A stretch of DNA of 32,215 nt, from assembly GCA_012798795.1 (NCBI GenBank), contig JAAZMN010000210.1:1-32215 (forward strand), given 5' to 3'. Both the position numbers and the translations under genes were made by a program. Shown one piece after another: positions 25,165 to 32,215 of this stretch. Numbering within the stretch: position 1 is the stretch's first letter; the number at the start of each line of letters is the position of its first letter. The stretch is from Bacillota bacterium. Its GTDB lineage: Bacteria; Bacillota; Limnochordia; Darwinibacteriales; DTU012. The notes beneath the pieces were generated by a model. It was given only the letters and a program-made list of their open reading frames with translations. It did no database searches and was not told the origin of the DNA.

Positions 25165-26573
25165 TTATCCGTATTGATCCTATGGATGAGCTGAATACAA
25201 TTGTACATAAGATGCGTATGGGACAAGATGATGAAATACTAGTTGTAGTTCCTGAAGACAATAAGATTCTGCACGATCCTATCAATATGAAGTTATTAGC
25301 TAAATACGCTAAAGAGCTTGAAAAAGAAATTGCAGTTCAAACTAATGATCCGGTTATTATAGAGTTAGCAGATGCTAACAAAATTACCACTATTAATGAC
25401 ACTTCTGCAGCAGCAGAAGAGGAAGACGAGGAAAAAGAGGCAGCGTATACTAGGAGACAGCGCAGAGGAACTCGAAAATTTGGTTACGATAAGTTGTTTG
25501 TGCTGCTGATAATTGTAGCTTCTATATTAGGATTGGCATACTATCATCTGCCTAAGGCGATTATTGTAGTTACACCTCAAGTTCTGGATTTTACGCAGGA
25601 CTTGGTTTTTTCAATTTCTGAATTAGATGGAGTTGAAATAGTTTCTGAAAAGCAGGTGTTAACAGGGCAAACTCCAGCTACAGGTAGAAAGACTGTAGGA
25701 GTAACAGCAGCTCGAGGATTTGTTACGCTAATCAATCATGGACAGAATGATGTATTAGTTAAAAAAGGGGCGGTAGTAGAAACAAAAACTGGTATTAAGT
25801 TCACTACCATTAATGAGGTAACGGTGCCTGCTGTAACGGTACATTATTTAGGTGATATACCTATAGGTTCTGCATCGGGAATGGCTGAGGTGGAAATTGA
25901 AGCAGTTGAACCGGGAAGTAAAGGTAATGTAATAAATAGCTCGATTGAAATAATTAAGAAATATGATTTAGATGTGCGAAATGTTAACCCGACTACAGGT
26001 GGAGAAGATATTGCATTTAGAATAGCAGCTAAAGATGATATTGAAAAAGCTCAGGCCATGGCAATTCGCGATGGCGAAAGAAAATTAAACGCTTCTCTGC
26101 AGGAACAGGCAGGTCAGCGCTGGGTTTTAAATGATACATTTGAAGTGAAGACTGAATGGACTGATATGTCTACAGTAGGCGAAGAAACAAGCGACGTTTA
26201 TGTATCCGGTGTTTGTACCGGTCAGGTTTATATGCTTGATTCCTATAAATTGAGCGAGCATGTCAGTGAGAAGCTAAGTGCTGAGATTCCATCTGGCTTT
26301 GTTATAGATGCTGATACTATTGTGTTTGATAATCTCAGACTAATATATGATGAAGATCTTAAGATGGGTATTAGTGCATGGGCAGTTATTCATGGTGCTG
26401 TGGATACTATCAGCTTAGCTAATGAATTAGCAGGCAGAGAACAAAGTGAGCTTGAGACAGTAATGGACAGTCATCCGACTATTGCAGATATATATATTGA
26501 AAGCGGAGTCGGTGATAAGCTGCCAAAGCTGCCAAAATGGTTAAGAATTAAAGTTGAACAGCCGATTTATTAA
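25161..26573 (+). CDS. Bitopic membrane protein with baseplate-J-like extracytoplasmic domain
   Basis: 470 residues in three parts. (1) Cytosolic N-terminal domain (1-80) of alternating strands and helices: EILVVVPEDNKILHDPINMKLLAKYA and EIAVQTNDPVIIELA. (2) A charged linker (85-108) and one membrane helix (about 110-129, KLFVLLIIVASILGLAYYH). (3) An outside region with a stretch like Baseplate J: GFVTLINHGQNDVLVKKGAV, then T-G-I-K-F-T-T, TVPAV, and VEIEAVEPGSKGNV (185-257), then about 200 residues of mixed alpha/beta. Similar proteins are annotated only as baseplate J-like; this one is not in a phage cluster. Positive residues before the helix predict N-in topology. The ATG overlaps the actin-like gene's stop; AGGAGGTG is about 10 nt upstream. 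Function unknown. Confidence 0.72.
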   Translation: MIIRIDPMDELNTIVHKMRMGQDDEILVVVPEDNKILHDPINMKLLAKYAKELEKEIAVQTNDPVIIELADANKITTINDTSAAAEEEDEEKEAAYTRRQRRGTRKFGYDKLFVLLIIVASILGLAYYHLPKAIIVVTPQVLDFTQDLVFSISELDGVEIVSEKQVLTGQTPATGRKTVGVTAARGFVTLINHGQNDVLVKKGAVVETKTGIKFTTINEVTVPAVTVHYLGDIPIGSASGMAEVEIEAVEPGSKGNVINSSIEIIKKYDLDVRNVNPTTGGEDIAFRIAAKDDIEKAQAMAIRDGERKLNASLQEQAGQRWVLNDTFEVKTEWTDMSTVGEETSDVYVSGVCTGQVYMLDSYKLSEHVSEKLSAEIPSGFVIDADTIVFDNLRLIYDEDLKMGISAWAVIHGAVDTISLANELAGREQSELETVMDSHPTIADIYIESGVGDKLPKLPKWLRIKVEQPIY

Positions 26574-26625
26574 TTTATTTTATAATCTATTTTAGAGAAT
26601 ATGAAAATGACTATGAGGTATATTT

Positions 26626-27564
26626 GTGGAATATCGAGAATTGGGAAAGACTAAGATCAAAGTCTCTCGCCTTTGTTTTGGAGCGTTAACCATAGGACCC
26701 CTACAGCGCAATTTATCGCTTAATGAAGGCAGCAGGTTAATTCGGAAAGCATTAGAAGCGGGAGTTAATTTCATTGATACAGCTCAACTGTATGGTACTT
26801 ATTCTTATATCCGCCGGGCACTTGATAATTGGGATAGAGAGGTAATTATTGCAACTAAGACATATGCTTATACCGCGGAGATGATGTGCGAAGCTTTAGA
26901 AGAGGCAAGGCGAGAGCTGGATATGGATGTAATACCCATATTTATGTTGCATGAACAGGAATCAGAGCACACAATTAGGGGACATTGGCCTGCGTTAGAA
27001 TATTTATTAAATGCTAAAGTAAAGGGAAAGGTAAAAGCAGTAGGAATTTCAACTCATCACGTTCAGGGTGTTTTGGGGGCTTGCAGTTATCCTGAAATTG
27101 AGATTATTTCACCGATGATTAATGTTACCGGGATTGGTATTCAAGGAGGAAGTAGGGAAGATATGTTAGCTGCAATTAAGCAGGCTGCTGATTTAGGCAA
27201 AGGTATTTATGCAATGAAACCATTGGGAGGCGGCCATTTAATTGCCCGACAGCAAGAAGCACTTTCATTTTTATTGAATTTATCTGATATTGATGCAATT
27301 GCAGTTGGAATGAAATCAGATATTGAATTGGAAAGAAATTTAGCACATTTTGAGGGGAAACCTATTAAGGTTGATTTGATTGAACAGCCGGACAGGAAAC
27401 TTCACATTGATGATTGGTGTATTCTATGCGGCAGATGTGTGAATACATGTCCTTCCCGAGCTTTAAAAATGACGGAGAAAAAAATTGTAGTTGACCCTGA
27501 AAAATGTGTTTTTTGTGGTTACTGTGGTGCGGTTTGTCCGGAATTTGCCATTAAGGTCATTTAG
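26626..27564 (+). CDS. Aldo/keto reductase with C-terminal 2x[4Fe-4S] ferredoxin domain
   Basis: 312 residues. The N-terminal TIM-barrel has the aldo/keto reductase tetrad D51 (FIDTAQLYG), Y56, K78 (ATKTY) and H109 (MLHEQE), and a GISTH motif. The C-terminal domain carries two CxxCxxCxxxC motifs, C265-C268-C271-C275 and C294-C297-C300-C304, each followed by P, as in bacterial ferredoxins. Such fusions are common in anaerobes and probably exchange electrons between a nicotinamide substrate reaction and a ferredoxin pool; the substrate is unknown. GTG start with GAGGT about 6 nt upstream. It lies 52 nt after the baseplate-J-like gene, with no terminator hairpin visible, and 21 nt before ruvX. 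Confidence 0.9.
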   Translation: MEYRELGKTKIKVSRLCFGALTIGPLQRNLSLNEGSRLIRKALEAGVNFIDTAQLYGTYSYIRRALDNWDREVIIATKTYAYTAEMMCEALEEARRELDMDVIPIFMLHEQESEHTIRGHWPALEYLLNAKVKGKVKAVGISTHHVQGVLGACSYPEIEIISPMINVTGIGIQGGSREDMLAAIKQAADLGKGIYAMKPLGGGHLIARQQEALSFLLNLSDIDAIAVGMKSDIELERNLAHFEGKPIKVDLIEQPDRKLHIDDWCILCGRCVNTCPSRALKMTEKKIVVDPEKCVFCGYCGAVCPEFAIKVI

Positions 27565-27585
27565 TGTCTTTTGAGGAGATGTTTT

Positions 27586-28038
27586 ATGCGTGTTCTTGGA
27601 TTAGATTTGGGTGAAAAGACTATTGGTGTGGCAGTCAGTGATCAGCTGGGGCTGACGGCACAGGGGTTAGAAGTAATTAGAAGAATTAATAAGAAGCGGG
27701 ATTTCAAACGGATAAACCAATTAGTAATTCAGTATAAAGTGGACAAGATCGTAATTGGAATGCCGCGGCGGACAGATGGTTCTTACGGTCCGGAGGCTGA
27801 ACGGGTTAAAGAGTTTGCTCAAGCTCTGGGAAAATTCATAACTGTTCCAATATTTTTTTGGGACGAGAGATTTTCAACTGTAGCTGCAGAGAGAGTTTTA
27901 CTTGAGGGTGATGTTAGTCGGGCAAAGCGAAGAAAAGTAATTGATAAAGTCGCAGCAAGTTTGATTCTACAAGCTTATTTAGATAGAACTGAACAGTGTA
28001 TTACAATAAGAGGAGGTAAAGAGTATGACGGGAAATAG
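27586..28038 (+). CDS. ruvX: Holliday-junction resolvase-like protein (RuvX/YqgF)
   Basis: 150 residues. RNase H-like fold: VLGLDLGEKTIGVAVSD at the N-terminus (first catalytic Asp), VIGMPRRTDGSYG in the middle, and FFWDERFSTVAAERVL with the later acidic residues. The family is linked to pre-16S rRNA 5'-end processing and to Holliday-junction cleavage. The ATG at 27586 has GAGGAG 7 nt upstream; the frame is open from a TTG at 27571 which itself contains the ribosome binding site, so that start is rejected. The last 14 bases overlap the DUF1292 gene. The ruvX-DUF1292 pair usually follows ireB directly. Confidence 0.93.
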   Translation: MRVLGLDLGEKTIGVAVSDQLGLTAQGLEVIRRINKKRDFKRINQLVIQYKVDKIVIGMPRRTDGSYGPEAERVKEFAQALGKFITVPIFFWDERFSTVAAERVLLEGDVSRAKRRKVIDKVAASLILQAYLDRTEQCITIRGGKEYDGK

Positions 28039-28270
28039 GAAAATAACTTTGATTAATGAATCTGAGCAGGAGATTGAATTTACAATTGTAGATTATCTTG
28101 AAATTGACGAGAAACGTTATCTTGTTTTGTTGCCCGATGAAGACCCGGAAGGTGGAGCAGTTATTTTCCGTGTTGAGTTGGATGATGATGGTGAAGATGT
28201 TCTTGTTGAAATCGAGGACGACGATGAGTTTGATGAAGTAGTACGTATTTTAGAGGAGGATGAAGCATAG
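28025..28270 (+). CDS. DUF1292 (UPF0473/YrzB) protein
   Basis: 81 residues, very acidic (nearly one third Asp/Glu, mainly in the second half). The pattern ITLINESEQEIEFTIVDYLEI, then KRYLVLLPDED and AVIFRVE, and a C-terminal DDDEFDEVVRILEE, is that of the DUF1292 family, small cytosolic proteins of unknown function found next to ruvX and ireB in Firmicutes. GAGGAGG is about 9 nt before the ATG, inside ruvX, and the genes overlap by 14 nt, so they are translationally coupled. It is followed by a hairpin and the mltG promoter. Confidence 0.92.
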   Translation: MTGNRKITLINESEQEIEFTIVDYLEIDEKRYLVLLPDEDPEGGAVIFRVELDDDGEDVLVEIEDDDEFDEVVRILEEDEA

Positions 28271-28271
28271 T

Positions 28272-28307
28272 TATTAAGCAGCAGTATGATTTTAGAACTG
28301 CTTAATA
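28272..28307 (+). other. AT-rich hairpin after the DUF1292 gene
   Basis: TATTAAGCAG (28272-28281) and CTGCTTAATA (28298-28307) form a perfect 10-bp stem with a 16-nt loop, starting 2 nt after the stop. There is no T run after it, so it may protect the 3' end or terminate weakly. Confidence 0.4.
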
Positions 28308-28317
28308 TTGATCTGAT

Positions 28318-28346
28318 TTGCATTAATTTCTAGTATGAATTATAAT
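28318..28346 (+). promoter_or_regulatory. Promoter of mltG
   Basis: -35 TTGCAT (28318-28323), a 17-nt spacer and -10 TATAAT (28341-28346, perfect); start point near 28353, about 45 nt before the mltG ATG. A second TATAAT (28366-28371) has no matching -35. Confidence 0.7.
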
Positions 28347-28397
28347 GAATGGGCTTAGATTATTATATAATGCTGATCAGGTTAGGAGGGTGGTACT

Positions 28398-29447
28398 ATG
28401 CCCTATCCATCTTTAACAGCTGAGCGGACCGGAGTTAAAGTGGTCCGTTTTATTTTAGGAGCGGTGCTGGCGGGTATTATTCTAGGGCAAATCGGTCTAT
28501 CTGTTTTAATGATGCTTGCGTATCGTCCTGCAAGCTCAAATGCGATAACTTTTGAGCAAATTGTCACTATCAATCAAGGGATGTCCGGTAAAGAGATTGG
28601 AAAGATGCTTAAAGAAAGCGGACTTATTCTTAATTCACATTTATTCAATCTCATGCTGCATATGACCAAAACCGGAAGTAAGCTTCAGGCAGGCGAATAT
28701 TTATTGAATCCGGCCATGAGTATTTTTGAGGTAATTGAAAAACTGAAGGACGGTATTGTTGTAACCTATCCGGTGATTATTCCGGAAGGCTATAATCTTA
28801 AACAAATTGCAGATTTGTTGGCTGAGAAAAACTTGGTTGATGAGAATAGATTTCTGATGCTGGCACACAATGCTGAGCTTGTTTATGGTGATGATTTACC
28901 CTTAGAGTTACCGATTAAGTCATTAGAGGGTTACTTATTTCCTGATACTTATCAATTTGCCAAAGGCCAGAGTGAGGAAGCGATTATTGGGCATATGGTA
29001 GCACGATTTATTGATCATGTGCTACCGCAAATTGATTTAGACAGTTTTGGCGGAAAATATTCATTACACGAAGTGGTGACTTTAGCTTCTATTGTAGAAA
29101 AAGAAGTGATCATGGATTGGGAAAGGCCTATTGTTGCTGCTGTATACCTAAATCGTTTAGATATCAATATGCGGCTGCAGGCAGACCCAACGGTTCGGTA
29201 TGTGATGACAGAAAATCGCAGTCGCGTATTGTACAGTGATTTGGAAATTGATTCACCATATAATACTTATCGTTATGATGGGTTACCCCCCGGTCCAATT
29301 GCCAGTCCCGGAATAAAATCGATTTTAGCAGTTTTGAATCCGGCTGATGTGGATTATTTGTATTTCGTTAGCAAGCGAAATGGGACCCATCAATTCAGCA
29401 GAACTTTTAGTGAACATGTTGCAGCACGAAGGAAGTTAGGTTATTAA
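28398..29447 (+). CDS. mltG: Endolytic murein transglycosylase MltG (YceG-like)
   Basis: 349 residues. Cuts nascent glycan strands in the membrane and is thought to set glycan chain length. One N-terminal membrane helix (about 15-42, VVRFILGAVLAGIILGQIGL), then a LysM-like domain (about 50-115; ITFEQIVTINQGMSGKEI and MSIFEVIEKLKDG), then the catalytic domain with EGYLFPDTYQF, the proposed catalytic glutamate E234 in LASIVEKE, LQADPTVRYV, and the C-terminal SPYNTYRYDGLPPGPIASPG and YLYFV. AGGAGG lies 8 nt before the ATG. It has its own promoter and leads into the U32 gene 32 nt on. Its neighbour ireB also works in envelope control. Confidence 0.94.
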   Translation: MPYPSLTAERTGVKVVRFILGAVLAGIILGQIGLSVLMMLAYRPASSNAITFEQIVTINQGMSGKEIGKMLKESGLILNSHLFNLMLHMTKTGSKLQAGEYLLNPAMSIFEVIEKLKDGIVVTYPVIIPEGYNLKQIADLLAEKNLVDENRFLMLAHNAELVYGDDLPLELPIKSLEGYLFPDTYQFAKGQSEEAIIGHMVARFIDHVLPQIDLDSFGGKYSLHEVVTLASIVEKEVIMDWERPIVAAVYLNRLDINMRLQADPTVRYVMTENRSRVLYSDLEIDSPYNTYRYDGLPPGPIASPGIKSILAVLNPADVDYLYFVSKRNGTHQFSRTFSEHVAARRKLGY

Positions 29448-29479
29448 TTATATAATAGGGTATCAGGGAGGTGTTTTCC

Positions 29480-30691
29480 TTGAAAATACCGGAATTACTG
29501 GCTCCGGCAGGCAATATGGAAAAAGCAAAGATTGCTATAGCTTACGGTGCAGATGCAATTTATCTGTCCGGCGAACTATATGGTATGAGAGCGGGAGCAG
29601 GAAATTTTGGCAAAGATGAATTGGTACAAGTCATTGATTATGCCCATGACAAAAATGTCAGGGTTTATGTAACTGTAAATATATTTCCTCATAACAGGTA
29701 TTTAGAAGGTTTGCCCAATTACATTAAGTTTTTACAGGATATTAGAGTAGATGCAATTATTGTGGCTGATGTGGGAGTAATCCGCATGGCTCAGCAGGCG
29801 GCTCCTGATTTGCCGCTACATTTAAGTACACAAGCAAATACTGTGAACTGGCAGGCAGCTCAGTTTTGGAGCGATTTAGGAATTAAACGTTTAGTAATGG
29901 CCAGGGAAATCAGTCGCGAAGATATTAAAATGATTCGCCAAAAAGTAACAAGTGAAATTGAAGTTTTCGTACATGGTTCAATGTGTATGGCTTATTCGGG
30001 AAGATGTCTATTAAGTACTGTGATGACCGGGCGGGAGGCAAACTTAGGCGCTTGTGCTCAGAGCTGCCGCTGGAAATATACGGTGATGGAAGAAAAACGC
30101 CCTGGCGAATACTATCCTATCGAAGAAACCCCGGAAGGGACTTATTTGTTTAATTCCAAAGACTTATGTTTATTAGAACATCTTCCGGATTTAATAAGTA
30201 TTGGAGTGGACAGTTTAAAAATTGAAGGTCGGATGAAAAGTGCTTTTTATGTTGGCACAGTAATACGGGCATATCGGCAAGCACTGGATGCTTATGAAGC
30301 TGATCCAAAAGATTATAGCTTAGAGCGAGATCTGCTTTCGGAAGTTTTGAAGGTGAGTCACCGGCCTTATTATACCGGTTTTTTCTTCCATGATGAACCG
30401 GGAATTCATTATGAAAGCTCAGCATATGAAAGAAGTTATGACTTTGTAGGTTTGGTGGAAGAATATGATGAGAGTAGTGGTGAAGCGTTAATTGAAGTAC
30501 GCAATCGTCTGCCGGTTGGCACACATGTGGAAATCATTCAGCCTAAGGGTAAGATGGTTGAAACAGATGTCAATCAAATAATAAATCAGGCAGATGGCGA
30601 ACTGCTTGATGCAGCTCATGCCAACTATCATGTACGGATCAAGATGCCTCCGGTTAAACCAATGTCAATGTTAAGATGTTTAAAGGAATAG
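29480..30691 (+). CDS. Peptidase U32 family protein, probable tRNA hydroxylation protein (TrhP-like)
   Basis: 403 residues. It contains the U32 signature exactly (EVFVHGSMCMAYSGRCLLS, E-x-F-x-x-G-S-M-C-x4-G-x-C-x-L-S), followed by LGACAQSCRW and SLKIEGRMKSAFYVG. A TIM-barrel start PELLAPAGNMEKAKIAI and LHLSTQANTVN complete the picture. Despite the name, related proteins (TrhP1/TrhP2 of Bacillus, RlhA of E. coli) act in prephenate-dependent 5-hydroxyuridine or 5-hydroxycytidine formation in RNA, probably with an Fe-S cluster on these cysteines. In Bacillus two such genes follow mltG; here only one, matching the longer (TrhP2/YrrO) form. TTG start at 29480 with GGGAGGTG 6 nt upstream; GTG 29471 lies inside that site. 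Confidence 0.88.
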   Translation: MKIPELLAPAGNMEKAKIAIAYGADAIYLSGELYGMRAGAGNFGKDELVQVIDYAHDKNVRVYVTVNIFPHNRYLEGLPNYIKFLQDIRVDAIIVADVGVIRMAQQAAPDLPLHLSTQANTVNWQAAQFWSDLGIKRLVMAREISREDIKMIRQKVTSEIEVFVHGSMCMAYSGRCLLSTVMTGREANLGACAQSCRWKYTVMEEKRPGEYYPIEETPEGTYLFNSKDLCLLEHLPDLISIGVDSLKIEGRMKSAFYVGTVIRAYRQALDAYEADPKDYSLERDLLSEVLKVSHRPYYTGFFFHDEPGIHYESSAYERSYDFVGLVEEYDESSGEALIEVRNRLPVGTHVEIIQPKGKMVETDVNQIINQADGELLDAAHANYHVRIKMPPVKPMSMLRCLKE

Positions 30692-30748
30692 GAGTTGTAG
30701 CACACCGTGTCTCTTGCAAGATTCGGGTATGGGAGTTGTAATCAATTA

Positions 30749-32122
30749 ATGGAAATTCAGCAAGAATCGAAGATAATAATCGGTGAGAGTTATCAAATTG
30801 ATATTATTGGTCTTACTCATGACGGTGAAGGTGTAGGCAGGATAGGAAAAATGGTTGTGTTTGTTCCCCAGGCAATCCCTGGGGACTTGGTGATTGCTAA
30901 GGTTATTTCTGTTAAAAAAACTTATGCTCGTGCTTTGATTAATCAGATGATAAAATCGTCATCGGATCGAATTGAACCTAGTTGTTCACTGGTAAAACAG
31001 TGTGGAGGCTGTCAATTAGCACATCTGCAATATGATAAGCAGTTATATTGGAAACAGCAGCATGTGAGCGAAGCATTAAAACGTATTGGTAAAATAAAGG
31101 CCAATGTTTTACCAATTATTGGAATGGAAAATCCGACAGCATATCGTAATAAAGCACAGATTCCAGTAGCTTTTCAGAATCAAGAGTTGGTTATGGGTTT
31201 TTATCAAAAACGGTCCCATAATATCGTCGATTTAGAGTATTGTCAAATTCAGCATCCGCTGATTTCCAAAGCAGTACAAGTAATGAAAAGGATACTCGTT
31301 GAATTGGGTATTGCTCCTTATGATGAGCAAAATCATACAGGGGTTTTAAGACATGTGGTTATTAGAGTAAGTTTCAGCGAAAAGGCCCTAATGATTTTGA
31401 TGGTTACTCGTACGAGAAAAATACCGCAGCTAAATGAGTTAATTAGTCGTTTACGGCATGAGATTCCTGAGTTGGAAAGTATCATGCAAAATGTTAACCC
31501 GGCAGTAACCAATGTGATCTATGGATCGGAAACTAGATTACTATGGGGCAAACCTTACTTAATTGATGAAATAGGGAAACTCAAATTCGTTATCTCTGCC
31601 CGTTCATTTTTTCAAGTAAACCCGATTCAGACTAAAATTTTATATGATGTTGTGAAAAAGGCTGTTTTCTTGACAGGAAAGGAAACAGTCTGGGATTTAT
31701 ACTGCGGTATCGGAACAATCGGTCTTTATCTAGCAGAAAATGCGGGCCAACTTATCGGTGTAGAGATTATTCCGGAAGCAGTTGAAGATGCCCGGCTCAA
31801 TGCCAAATGTAATGGCATTGAACATGCAGTATTTTACTTAGGTAAGGCAGAAGTAATTGCACCAAAACTAGTAAGGCAGGGACTGCGTCCCGATGTTATT
31901 ATTGTGGACCCACCACGTAAGGGGTGTGAGCTGAGCTTGCTTCAAACGATTAGTCAGGTAAAGCCTGCTCAGATAGTATATGTATCATGCAATCCTGCAA
32001 CTTTAGCCAGAGATTTGGAAATATTGAATACTATGGGTTACGCTATTGATATGGTACAACCAGTTGATGTTTTTCCGCAGACTTATCATGTTGAGACCAT
32101 TTGCTTGATGTCTAAGAAATAA
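30749..32122 (+). CDS. rlmD: 23S rRNA (uracil-C5)-methyltransferase, RlmD/TrmA family
   Basis: 457 residues from ATG 30749. N-terminal TRAM domain (about 8-65; GLTHDGEGVGRIG), Fe-S cluster cysteines C79, C85, C88 and C165 (CSLVKQCGGCQ and LEYCQIQ), then a Rossmann methyltransferase with the SAM loop VWDLYCGIGTIGLYL (about 315-329), VDPPRKG, and the catalytic cysteine in VYVSCNPATLARD, ending HVETICLMSKK. RlmD methylates U1939 and related enzymes U747 of 23S rRNA; the exact position here cannot be told. The start is uncertain: an in-frame GTG at 30707 also has GGAG 12 nt upstream, and the 9-mer GGAGTTGTA occurs before both starts. The TRAM domain favours the ATG. Confidence 0.92.
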   Translation: MEIQQESKIIIGESYQIDIIGLTHDGEGVGRIGKMVVFVPQAIPGDLVIAKVISVKKTYARALINQMIKSSSDRIEPSCSLVKQCGGCQLAHLQYDKQLYWKQQHVSEALKRIGKIKANVLPIIGMENPTAYRNKAQIPVAFQNQELVMGFYQKRSHNIVDLEYCQIQHPLISKAVQVMKRILVELGIAPYDEQNHTGVLRHVVIRVSFSEKALMILMVTRTRKIPQLNELISRLRHEIPELESIMQNVNPAVTNVIYGSETRLLWGKPYLIDEIGKLKFVISARSFFQVNPIQTKILYDVVKKAVFLTGKETVWDLYCGIGTIGLYLAENAGQLIGVEIIPEAVEDARLNAKCNGIEHAVFYLGKAEVIAPKLVRQGLRPDVIIVDPPRKGCELSLLQTISQVKPAQIVYVSCNPATLARDLEILNTMGYAIDMVQPVDVFPQTYHVETICLMSKK

Positions 32123-32215
32123 AGCTCGGTAAGCATTGAAAATACTGGGTTTCATAAAATAAAAGTAAATCTGTCAACTCGACTTAAACCCTCGATATGG
32201 GTACGTGGAAACATA
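32123..32215. other. Downstream tail of rlmD at the window edge
   Basis: 93 nt without a supported gene. No clear terminator is visible; ACCC (32189-32192) and GGGT form at most a 4-bp stem. The last bases, GTGGAAACA, would read V-E-T in one frame, like the V-E-T near the end of rlmD, which may be chance. The window stops before this can be resolved. Confidence 0.3.

Noticed and set aside
25700-25940. Phage tail or contractile injection cluster suggested by the baseplate-J-like segment
   Set aside because: No sheath, tube, spike, tape-measure or other baseplate gene is present, and the protein has a membrane helix. The resemblance is limited to a single domain.
26560-26590. TATAAT at 26581 as a promoter of the aldo/keto reductase gene
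   Set aside because: The only -35 candidate (TTGAAC, 26554-26559) is 21 nt away, too far for a normal promoter.
30150-30524. 124-residue reading frame antisense to the U32 gene
   Set aside because: The U32 signature gene covers it, and the antisense frame shows no domain and no ribosome binding site.
1-32215. CRISPR arrays, insertion sequences, tRNA genes
   Set aside because: I saw no regularly spaced repeats, transposase motifs, terminal inverted repeats or cloverleaf-like segments.

Overview
The window looks like a core chromosomal segment from an AT-rich, Gram-positive-type bacterium, most likely an anaerobic Clostridia-like member of the Firmicutes. The reasons are strong AGGAGG-type ribosome binding sites, frequent GTG and TTG starts, and a gene order that follows the Bacillus/Clostridium backbone: (secF)-recJ-apt-relA-hisS-aspS-6S RNA-tcdA-rarA-Rrf2 regulator-cysteine desulfurase-AI-2E permease-alaS-ireB-ruvX-DUF1292-mltG-U32 protein. 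I see no insertion sequence, CRISPR array, prophage or tRNA gene. All genes run on the + strand except hpt and one small membrane protein.

Layout. 1-2.8 kb: the last codons of a protein resembling the SecF C-terminus, a terminator, a phasin-like coiled-coil protein, a UbiB-type kinase, and hpt facing the other way with its own promoter. 2.8-10.2 kb: recJ, apt and relA, closely packed, followed by a metallo-hydrolase and hemZ. 10.2-15.2 kb: a promoter, a membrane-anchored parvulin foldase with TPRs and an acidic tail, a terminator, then hisS and aspS, which overlap. A small holin-like membrane protein converges on aspS; its ribosome binding site points to a non-AUG start. 15.3-17.6 kb: a 6S RNA with promoter and terminator, then tcdA and rarA. 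17.6-19.7 kb: an iron-sulfur cluster operon (iscR-iscS-iscU) with a clear promoter and a perfect 10-bp inverted repeat placed as an operator. 19.7-23.9 kb: AI-2E permease, a promoter, alaS and ireB. 23.9-27.6 kb: three genes not normally in this operon, namely an FtsA/PilM-like actin ATPase, a bitopic baseplate-J-like protein whose start overlaps the ATPase stop, and an aldo/keto reductase with a two-cluster ferredoxin tail. 27.6-32.1 kb: ruvX, DUF1292, mltG, a U32 tRNA-hydroxylation-type protein and an RlmD-like rRNA methyltransferase.

Most of the window is housekeeping: purine salvage (hpt, apt), the stringent response (relA), aminoacylation (hisS, aspS, alaS), tRNA/rRNA modification (tcdA, U32, rlmD), recombination and repair (recJ, rarA, ruvX), Fe-S assembly and cell-wall growth (mltG, ireB). 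The best candidate for an undescribed system is the actin-like ATPase plus membrane-anchored baseplate-J-like pair at 23.9-26.6 kb. It has the topology of a PilM/PilN-like or FtsA-like envelope complex. Its function cannot be read from sequence alone.
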